A DNA stretch of 5,858 bases from contig JACNKJ010000325.1 of NCBI GenBank assembly GCA_014382085.1, positions 1 to 5,858 of the forward strand, given 5' to 3'. Numbering within the stretch: the stretch's first letter is position 1; the number at the start of each line of letters is the position of its first letter. The position numbers and the translations under genes were made by a program. Source of the DNA: a bacterium (lineage in GTDB: Bacteria > Krumholzibacteriota > Krumholzibacteriia > JACNKJ01). This document shows positions 1-5,195 of the stretch, piece by piece. The notes beneath the pieces are model-generated. The model was not told the DNA's origin. It made no database searches and saw only the letters and a list, made by a program, of their open reading frames with translations.

Positions 1-1401
1 GGAGTTCTGCAGCGCTTCGCGTGTCTTTTTGAGAACTACGGCTTCGTTAATTTCGTCTGGAGCCGCAGCGGCTGCGGTCGTGGGCATGCGGCGCAAAATG
101 TCTGCCATACGAATCCCCATTTTCCGGAACAGAAGTAACAGGAAACCGAGCCCGGCGAAGAAAAGTACGCGATTGACGATGTTGGAAACATTGCGGGGAA
201 TGGGAAGCCCAAAGATCCCCTTTTCGGTTACGACCAAAGGCAGGTTGTCGAAGGGCATGTTGAGAACTTCAATCTTATCGCCACGATCCACATCGTAGCC
301 CACGATGCTTTCAACGATCTTCCTATAGCCATCCAGTGTAGCCTGCTCTAATGGCTGATAGACGGCGTTGCCTTCCTCGTCTTCTTCGTACTTGCCGTCC
401 AGAAGCACGGCAATTGAAAGGCGCTCAACTGTTCCCACCGAGCCAATGATATTTTCAACCACGCGATTAAACTCATAATTCACCGTACTCGACTCGACAT
501 TGCCGCCGGTGGCCTCATCGGTTTCCGCACTACGAACTTCACTGATCACTGCAGACACTTCCGGATCCACGATCTCTCGCGTGCTTTCCACCTGCTCAAA
601 ATCTAGGTCGGCGTTCACTCGAACCAAGGCGCGGCCATAACCCAACACTTCTTCCAAGCTACTCTGAGCTTTTCCAGCAAGGTAGCTTTCCACCTTCTGT
701 TTTAGCTCAAGTTGAGTGTTGCTAAGGCCGGCCACGTCGTCGTTACTTTCACCCGAGAGTAAAGTGCCAAAATTGTCCAGAACGACCACTTGATCGGCTT
801 CCAAACCCTCCACCGAGCTGGAAACCATACGCTGAACCGCATCCACTTGGCCGCGATCAAAAAGACCTGGTCGGCCAAGTTCAAGCACCACGCTGGCGGT
901 AGGATTCTTCCGCTCTTCTTTGAATAGGGCTGGCTTGGGGATGACCAAATGAACTCGTGCCGTCTCTACGCCACGAAGTCCGCCAATGGAACGAGATAGC
1001 TCACCCTCCAGGGCACGCTGATAATTAAGGTTCTGAGTGAACTCACTCACACCAATACCTTGATTGTCGAAAATCTCGTAGCCAACGGGACCGTTGCTGA
1101 TGATGCCTTCACCGGCCATGAATACCTTGAGTTCACCCACTTGTCTGACAGGAACCATGATTCCTGCACCCCCGCTACTCACTCGATAGTCCACACCACG
1201 CTTCTGCAGGGATTCGATGACCCTCGAAGATTCCTCGGGACTCAAGTTCGAGTAAAGCAAGGTGTAGTCTTCCTGGCCCAACCAGGCGAAGAAAACCACC
1301 AGGGTGACGATCATCGCTCCTGAAAGAGACAGAAAGATGATCCTCTGCCCGGCTTCCAACTGTCCCCAGAGCTCTCTCAGTTTATCAAAGAAACTCGGCA
1401 T
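1..1401 (-). CDS. fliF: FliF, flagellar MS-ring protein, 3' end cut off
   Basis: FliF oligomerises in the inner membrane to form the MS ring, which houses the export gate and binds the FliG rotor switch through its C-terminus. The window holds the first 467 codons from the ATG at 1401, with no stop before the left edge. The first membrane helix is at about 21-41. The YscJ/FliF ring-building region follows (about 45-215), with LLYSNLSPEESSRVIESLQ, GPVGYEIFD, LNYQRALEGELSRSIG and VETARVHLVIPKPALF. The third ring/collar region (about 230-385) has NYEFNRVVENIIGSVGTVER and LSIAVLLDGKY. The second membrane helix is at about 410-427, followed by a cytoplasmic segment with an Ala-rich linker (441-448). 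The C-terminal FliG-binding helix is outside the window. The collar loop between about 290 and 306 is short and lacks the usual G-x-PGA-x-SN stretch. The Shine-Dalgarno (AAGAGG, 12 nt away) is weaker than elsewhere in the block. No frameshift is seen. Confidence 0.96.
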   Translation of the reverse strand, partial: MPSFFDKLRELWGQLEAGQRIIFLSLSGAMIVTLVVFFAWLGQEDYTLLYSNLSPEESSRVIESLQKRGVDYRVSSGGAGIMVPVRQVGELKVFMAGEGIISNGPVGYEIFDNQGIGVSEFTQNLNYQRALEGELSRSIGGLRGVETARVHLVIPKPALFKEERKNPTASVVLELGRPGLFDRGQVDAVQRMVSSSVEGLEADQVVVLDNFGTLLSGESNDDVAGLSNTQLELKQKVESYLAGKAQSSLEEVLGYGRALVRVNADLDFEQVESTREIVDPEVSAVISEVRSAETDEATGGNVESSTVNYEFNRVVENIIGSVGTVERLSIAVLLDGKYEEDEEGNAVYQPLEQATLDGYRKIVESIVGYDVDRGDKIEVLNMPFDNLPLVVTEKGIFGLPIPRNVSNIVNRVLFFAGLGFLLLLFRKMGIRMADILRRMPTTAAAAAPDEINEAVVLKKTREALQNS

Positions 1402-1431
1402 CCCTATTTACCGCCTCTTTCTAACATCTGG
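1402..1431 (-). promoter_or_regulatory. fliE-fliF intergenic gap with weak ribosome binding site
   Basis: This 30-nt gap is the only one above 9 nt in the block. It holds AAGAGG at 1414-1419, 12 nt from the fliF ATG, and a purine run directly before the ATG (TAGGG) that is too close to act as a normal site. I see no sigma-54 (GG-N10-GC) or hairpin element in it. Confidence 0.4.
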
Positions 1432-1737
1432 TTAAACCTGCATCTGCATGATCTGGGTATAGGCATCCATGAGCTTGTTCCGAACTTCCATGAGCAGTTC
1501 AAAAGTGAGAGAGGCCTCCTCTTGGGCCATCATCACTTTGTGCAAATCCTTTTCCTGTCCGATGATGGCTCGGTCCACCATCATGTCCGCATTCTTCTGG
1601 GTAGCATCAGCTTTGTTGACCGCTTGTTTCAGCAGATCCCCAAAGCCACTTTTTTCAGCACCCTCGGTTTGGGCCTTCTGATAGGCCTTGAGAAGATTGT
1701 GTGTGACCAGCGGCCTAATGCGTCCGATTTCACCCAT
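1432..1737 (-). CDS. fliE: FliE, MS-ring to rod junction protein
   Basis: FliE is the small adaptor that anchors the proximal rod to the MS ring and the export gate, and is the first axial protein exported. The 101-residue length is normal. The family pattern is visible: GFGDLLKQAVNKADATQKNA (31-50), an acidic/hydrophobic helix around DRAIIGQEKDLHKVMMAQEE, and the diagnostic C-terminal segment LLMEVRNKLMDAYTQIMQMQ (81-100). There is no signal peptide or membrane segment. The ATG at 1737 has TAGGAG 6 nt upstream, with the flgC TAG stop forming the first three bases of that motif. The gap to fliF is 30 nt, the longest in the block. Confidence 0.95.
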   Translation of the reverse strand: MGEIGRIRPLVTHNLLKAYQKAQTEGAEKSGFGDLLKQAVNKADATQKNADMMVDRAIIGQEKDLHKVMMAQEEASLTFELLMEVRNKLMDAYTQIMQMQV

Positions 1738-1743
1738 GCTCTA

Positions 1744-1749
1744 CTCCTA
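1744..1749 (-). promoter_or_regulatory. Ribosome binding site of fliE fused to the flgC stop
   Basis: The same TAGGAG hexamer, with the flgC TAG stop as its first half and a 6-nt spacer (TAGAGC) to the fliE ATG. The arrangement is nearly identical to the flgB/flgC junction. Confidence 0.8.
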
Positions 1750-2250
1750 AAGCTCCAAAGCCCGGTTTAACATTTCTTTCGCCGTGTCCATGGCCGTAGC
1801 ATTGGCCTCGTAGGCCCGCGTCGCTGCGATGAGGTTCATCATTTCAGCCACAGGATCCACATTGGGCTTCTGCACCAATCCCTCCTCATCCGCATCGGGA
1901 TGAGTGGGGTCATACTCGGTTATGATCGCATCATCGATTTCTATAACCTCAACATTCAGTTTCGCACCCTTCACGCCCGTCGCTTGGGCTGCTTCCTGCG
2001 CTGCGGGATAATGACGGAGCTGACTGGAGAGCATTTCCCGGAAGGCATCGCTGTTCTTGCGTCGCGGACCGAGAATGTTGCCCCCAGGCTGATGCGTGAA
2101 AACCGCGCGCTTAGCTCGGTAGGGACCCCCATCGGGCGTACGTGTAGTTTCAGCATTGGCCATGTTTTCGGCAGTCACATCCAGACGAATTCGTTGCGCG
2201 CGCAATCCCTGAGCGCTCACTCGCATGGCAGAAAATATTCCGTCACTCAT
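1747..2250 (-). CDS. flgC: FlgC, flagellar proximal rod protein
   Basis: The second proximal rod subunit, which stacks with FlgB and FlgF between FliE and the distal rod. The N-terminus has the rod/hook helix RVSAQGLRAQRIRLDVTAENMANAET (10-35, shown in part: DVTAENMANAET). The C-terminal half has the FlgC hallmark YDPTHPDADEEGLVQKPNVD (113-132), followed by EMMNLIAATRAYEANATAMD, the conserved C-terminal helix. At 167 residues it is longer than enterobacterial FlgC (about 134). The extra length falls in the central region, about 53-100, rich in Gln, Arg and Ala. The ATG at 2250 has TAGGAG 6 nt upstream; the TAG of that motif is the flgB stop codon. Both end regions are intact, so the gene looks functional. 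Confidence 0.95.
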   Translation of the reverse strand: MSDGIFSAMRVSAQGLRAQRIRLDVTAENMANAETTRTPDGGPYRAKRAVFTHQPGGNILGPRRKNSDAFREMLSSQLRHYPAAQEAAQATGVKGAKLNVEVIEIDDAIITEYDPTHPDADEEGLVQKPNVDPVAEMMNLIAATRAYEANATAMDTAKEMLNRALEL

Positions 2251-2256
2251 CGCTCA

Positions 2257-2262
2257 CTCCTA
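2257..2262 (-). promoter_or_regulatory. Ribosome binding site of flgC fused to the flgB stop
   Basis: The hexamer TAGGAG contains the flgB stop codon as its first three bases, and its AGGAG is 6 nt from the flgC ATG. A terminating ribosome would sit directly over the next initiation site. Confidence 0.8.
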
Positions 2263-2670
2263 GGGCGTGCCCTTGCCGCGAATGGCTCCGCGCAAAAGCT
2301 GATAGCGCAAGGCCAAGGCTCGGGTGGACATCTTGTGGCTCAGGTTCGCTTCGGCCAGAGCCGCCATTTCCATGTCGATGCTCACATTGTTGATTCCATT
2401 GTCCATGGCTCTATCCGAGTTCTCATGAACCTGAGAAAGAACTTTTGTGGGTTCCGCCTTCATCTGATGGCCGTCCTGGCTACTCTTCATGCGATTGGAA
2501 GCTTCTCCCGCTTCTTCCAATAGCTTTTCGAACTCCACTTGTTTGGCCATGTAGTCTGGCGTCTCGGCATTGGCAATGTTCTCCGCAATGACTCGCTGAC
2601 GCAGCGAATACGCATCCAAACTGCGTTTGAGCAGATCCACTGTGCGGCTTCCGAAAAGTTTGTCGCTCAT
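2260..2670 (-). CDS. flgB: FlgB, flagellar proximal rod protein
   Basis: FlgB is a subunit of the proximal rod, exported through the flagellar type III apparatus and placed on the FliE/MS-ring base. The 136-residue protein matches the usual family length. The N-terminal helix ends in the rod/hook signature AENIANAETPDYMAKQVEF (29-47). The middle is a polar variable region, and the C-terminal part NNVSIDMEMAALAEANL followed by RALALRYQLLRGAIRG is the typical FlgB rod helix. There is no cleavable signal peptide, as expected for type III export. The ATG at 2670 is preceded by GGGAG with a 6-nt spacer, lying inside the last codons of the response-regulator gene, with a 1-nt gap between the two genes. 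This suggests the structural genes are translationally coupled to the regulator. FlgC follows after 9 nt. Confidence 0.95.
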   Translation of the reverse strand: MSDKLFGSRTVDLLKRSLDAYSLRQRVIAENIANAETPDYMAKQVEFEKLLEEAGEASNRMKSSQDGHQMKAEPTKVLSQVHENSDRAMDNGINNVSIDMEMAALAEANLSHKMSTRALALRYQLLRGAIRGKGTP

Positions 2671-2671
2671 C

Positions 2672-4063
2672 TTAGGCTCCCACAGCCTCGCGCTCGCCGC
2701 GGTACTGGTTCAGCTTGTTGCGTAAGGTGCGGACGCTGATACCCAAGTGTCGGGCGGCCTGAGTTCGATTGTTTTGGAAGCGGCTCAGAGCGGCATGGAT
2801 CATCTTCTTTTCCATTTCCCTGATCGTAAGATCTTCATCGAATAGGTCCTTCTTTTCCTGTCGGTCGCCTAAGTCGTAGTCGAAAAGGAAATCTCTCATG
2901 CCGATCCTGCGGTTCCGACTGAGCACCATGGCTCGTTCCACCGCATTTTGGAACTGCCTGACATTTCCTGGCCAGGGCATGCGCTGAAGTGATTCCAAAA
3001 GTCCGGGTTCCAGTTCAGGACGCACCAGGCCATGTTCCTCGGCATAGCGATCGAGGTAATAATCTAGAAGCAGGTTGATATCACCTTCCCGCTCTCTAAG
3101 AGGCGGAAGGTGCAAAGGAACCACATTCAAACGGAAGTAGAGGTCTTCCCGGAAATTCCCCGAGCGCACTTCTTCTTTCAAATTCCGATTGGAGGTGGCG
3201 ACGATACGCACATCCGTTGGAATGGTCGAAATTCCGCCAACCCGTTCGAACTCGCGTTCTTGAAGCACCCGGAGCAGTTTGCTTTGTAGCTCAGGCTTCA
3301 TCTCACTGATCTCGTCCAACAGGAGTGTTCCGCCGTTGGCTAATTCAAATTTACCCGGAGTACGCTTGATTGCACCGGTAAAAGCTCCTTTTTCATGTCC
3401 AAAGAGGGTGCTCTCGAGTAGCGTATCCGTGATAGCTGCACAGTTGATCTTGATGAAGGGGCCTTCAGATCGGCGGCTCAAATTGTGAATTAGCGAAGCC
3501 ACCAATTCCTTACCCGTTCCACTTTCTCCCGTCAGCAAAACGGTGGCGTTGGTCTCAGCCACATTTTCCACAACCCCGTAAATGCGGTGCATGGAAGGGC
3601 TATCGCCCACTATTTTGTGTTTGTGGCTTTGCTTCGGCTTCTGTGGCTCATCATTCCTGTTTCTTTCGTTCTTCTGGGGAAGGCTAGTTTCCATCCTCTC
3701 TTCCAGAACTCGCTCGATGAGTGAAAAAAGTTCTCCAGGGCCAAAGGGCTTGGTGAGGATTTCTCGCGCGCCAAGCTTCATGGCTTCCACCGCATTTTCA
3801 ACCGTTCCATAGGCGGTCATGAGCACCACCGGGAGCTTGGGTCGACTGCGACGGCAATAGCTCAGGACGTCCAAACCACTTTCACGATTTTCCATCTGCA
3901 TGTCGGTAAACACCAGATCGTAGTCCTGGCTACCGATCAAGGCGGCCGCCTCTTCGGCCGAAGGTGCGCTGTCCACCTGAAAGTCTCGGGACAAGAGATC
4001 CCCGAGGAATCCGGTCATGACGGCTTCGTCGTCTACGATGAGAATCCGACGCTTGTGACTCAC
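2672..4063 (-). CDS. Sigma-54-dependent flagellar response regulator, FlrC/FleR/FlgR type
   Basis: A 463-residue NtrC-family activator with all three domains. The receiver (about 5-120) has the acidic pair D11/D12, phospho-acceptor D54, T83 and K105. A polar basic linker (about 129-150) leads to the AAA+ domain, with Walker A GESGTGKE (179-186), the sigma-54-contact loop GAFTGA (226-231) and Walker B GGTLLLDE (244-251). The sensor II region contains WPGNVRQFQNAVERA. A Fis-type helix-turn-helix lies at 432-451 (NRTQAARHLGISVRTLRN). When phosphorylated it should remodel sigma-54 RNA polymerase at flagellar promoters. The start is GTG at 4061-4063 within a GTGA overlap with the kinase stop, chosen because AAAGGAG lies 6 nt upstream and the receiver begins at once. 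The loop after D54 is atypical: M-E-N-R-E-S-G instead of M-P-x-x-x-G. FlgB starts 1 nt after its stop. The AAA+ class is certain; the flagellar target set is inferred from the operon. Confidence 0.95.
   Translation of the reverse strand: MSHKRRILIVDDEAVMTGFLGDLLSRDFQVDSAPSAEEAAALIGSQDYDLVFTDMQMENRESGLDVLSYCRRSRPKLPVVLMTAYGTVENAVEAMKLGAREILTKPFGPGELFSLIERVLEERMETSLPQKNERNRNDEPQKPKQSHKHKIVGDSPSMHRIYGVVENVAETNATVLLTGESGTGKELVASLIHNLSRRSEGPFIKINCAAITDTLLESTLFGHEKGAFTGAIKRTPGKFELANGGTLLLDEISEMKPELQSKLLRVLQEREFERVGGISTIPTDVRIVATSNRNLKEEVRSGNFREDLYFRLNVVPLHLPPLREREGDINLLLDYYLDRYAEEHGLVRPELEPGLLESLQRMPWPGNVRQFQNAVERAMVLSRNRRIGMRDFLFDYDLGDRQEKKDLFDEDLTIREMEKKMIHAALSRFQNNRTQAARHLGISVRTLRNKLNQYRGEREAVGA
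2677..2681 (-). promoter_or_regulatory. Ribosome binding site of flgB
   Basis: GGGAG lies 6 nt upstream of the flgB ATG and is built into the last sense codons (Val-Gly-Ala) of the response regulator. This links rod-gene translation to the regulator gene. Confidence 0.7.
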
Positions 4064-4767
4064 CTTTCACTCCTTTGAAAGTGTTCCTTGATCATAATGC
4101 GAACTCTGAGTCCGCCTTCTTCGCGCTCCTCCCAGAGCAATTCCAATCCGTGACGATCGGCGATGGCGCCCGCCACACTCAGCCCCAAGCCCGCACGATC
4201 CTGTCGTGTGGTGAAGAAGGGCTGTACAATATCATCGCTGCTTAAAGCACCCAGGCCGGGACCACAATCCTCTACGCGTAGCAGCTCGTCGCCCTGACCG
4301 GTACGAACCGTGATCTCGCTTCCCGGAGGTGAGGCATCCAGTGCGTTCTGAAGGAGGTTCACAAGCAGGTTGCGGAAGTGGAAAGGATCCACCTGAAGCA
4401 CCGCCACACTGGAAAGATGGTTGTTCAGGTGAATACCTCGACTTCTCGCTCCCGGGCAATGTCGTTCTGCAAGCTTCCAAGCTTCCTCCATCAATCCACG
4501 AGCCGGAACCAAACCGACTTTGAGATCTCGGGGAATCTGGTACCGGGAAATGCCATCAATGAGCAGCTCGAGATCATCGATGCCACCTTGAAGGCCTTCA
4601 CCCCAGCGTCCACGCGAATCGGCCGTGGTATCTTGCCCTAGAAGCTCTCCGTAACCGCGCAGACCCGTAAGCGGGCTTCGCAGATTGTGGCCCAGGCCCG
4701 CCACCAGGCGTCCTACGGCTTCCACGGGATCAATTTTTGCCCTTTCAGGCGCACTAGTCCTCGCCAT
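4060..4767 (-). CDS. Soluble sensor histidine kinase, FlrB/FleS/FlgS type
   Basis: A 235-residue kinase that should autophosphorylate and pass phosphate to the regulator encoded immediately downstream. The dimerisation/phosphoacceptor helix has the H-box at about 21-43, with H27 in GHNLRSPLTGLRGYGELL. The ATPase domain carries the N-box NLLQNALDAS (N141), G1 box DCGPG (167-171), F-box PFFTT (183-187) and G2 box GLGL (193-196). All catalytic boxes are therefore present. Only about 20 residues precede the H-box, and there is no transmembrane segment, PAS, GAF or HAMP domain, so it is cytoplasmic and must sense through its own helices or a partner. The residue after the histidine is Asn, not the usual Glu/Asp. 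The start at 4767 is backed by GGGGAG 6 nt upstream. The stop overlaps the regulator start by 4 nt. The flagellar role is inferred from context; the FlrB, FleS and FlgS families are the closest analogues. Confidence 0.88.
   Translation of the reverse strand: MARTSAPERAKIDPVEAVGRLVAGLGHNLRSPLTGLRGYGELLGQDTTADSRGRWGEGLQGGIDDLELLIDGISRYQIPRDLKVGLVPARGLMEEAWKLAERHCPGARSRGIHLNNHLSSVAVLQVDPFHFRNLLVNLLQNALDASPPGSEITVRTGQGDELLRVEDCGPGLGALSSDDIVQPFFTTRQDRAGLGLSVAGAIADRHGLELLWEEREEGGLRVRIMIKEHFQRSER
4070..4076 (-). promoter_or_regulatory. Ribosome binding site deciding the GTG start of the response regulator
   Basis: AAAGGAG lies 6 nt upstream of the GTG at 4063, inside the kinase reading frame. It is the strongest Shine-Dalgarno match in the window and justifies the GTG start. 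The GTGA overlap of start and kinase stop suggests re-initiation, which would keep kinase and regulator in a fixed ratio. Confidence 0.8.
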
Positions 4768-4769
4768 CG

Positions 4770-5192
4770 TTAACTCCCCTCCACGATTTCTTGGACCTGA
4801 TAGCTTTGCTTGGCTTTCGCCGATCCGATCACGGGTCTGATCCCGTTACGACGACGAGTGGTGAGCAGCAATTCGTTTTCCCGCTCAGCTTCCAAGATCC
4901 CCTCCACTGCTTCCGTAACTACGGCCAGCAGCACCATGAGCGTGGCGGCTGATTCCCCGTCATGTGATCGGTTCCTCCGCTGCCAAAGCTCTTTTTCATT
5001 GCGAATGCCAAGTTCCAACTCTTCGATGTCCACGAGCAGATCGCGCTTGGCGCGCAAGCTCTCGTTGATCTGTCCATAGGAAGCCCCCGAAAGAATCTCC
5101 TGTCGCTGGCGGTTCACCAACTCGTGGATTTCCCTGTAAAGGCGGATCTCTCGTCGGTAAACGTGGATCAGCTTTTCAAGCAGCGCTTCCAT
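4770..5192 (-). CDS. flgN: FlgN-like flagellar export chaperone (putative)
   Basis: This is a 140-residue, highly charged, almost wholly alpha-helical protein with no membrane segment. Residues about 1-75 form a long amphipathic coiled-coil-like helix pair, with the FlgN-family pattern of a helix rich in E/L, a short break near SGASYGQINESL, then AKRDLLVDIEELELGIRNEK. A second helical stretch spans about 82-112 (LLAVVTEAVEGILEAEREN), followed by a polar tail. In the family, FlgN is a cytoplasmic chaperone that holds the hook-filament junction proteins FlgK and FlgL for the flagellar type III export gate. The ATG at 5192 has GAGG 6 nt upstream, within the 3' end of the TPR-like gene. The histidine-kinase gene begins 2 nt after its TAA. 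Sequence conservation in this family is weak, so the call rests on size, helical pattern and context. A FliT- or FliJ-like helical protein is the main alternative. Confidence 0.58.
   Translation of the reverse strand: MEALLEKLIHVYRREIRLYREIHELVNRQRQEILSGASYGQINESLRAKRDLLVDIEELELGIRNEKELWQRRNRSHDGESAATLMVLLAVVTEAVEGILEAERENELLLTTRRRNGIRPVIGSAKAKQSYQVQEIVEGS
4774..4779 (-). promoter_or_regulatory. Ribosome binding site of the histidine kinase gene
   Basis: GGGGAG lies 6 nt before the ATG at 4767 and inside the final codons of the FlgN-like gene, whose TAA sits between the site and the start. It fixes the start of this unusually short kinase and argues against a longer N-terminal sensor region. 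Confidence 0.7.
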
Positions 5193-5195
5193 CGC

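Noticed and set aside
63..77. Perfect 7-bp inverted repeat (CCGCAGC / GCTGCGG) with a 1-nt centre
   Set aside because: It encodes the Ala-rich linker of FliF, the loop is too small for a hairpin and no T-run follows on either strand. It is a codon-composition effect.
758..790. TGGCAC on the minus strand, a possible sigma-54 -24 element within fliF
   Set aside because: The -12 element with GC at the required spacing is absent; the downstream bases read TCTC. It lies deep in coding sequence.
1900..2523. Plus-strand open frame of 207 codons
   Set aside because: It lies antisense across flgC and flgB, both strongly conserved, has no convincing ribosome binding site and its translation resembles no protein family. 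It is a shadow of the minus-strand genes.
3943..3962. GC-rich partial palindromes (GGCGGCCGCC and CGGCCG)
   Set aside because: They fall within the receiver domain codons for an Ala/Glu-rich helix; no terminator or operator context.
4471..4487. Short tandem AGCTTCC repeat
   Set aside because: Two copies only, inside the kinase reading frame, encoding a normal helix. No sign of a regulatory or mobile role.
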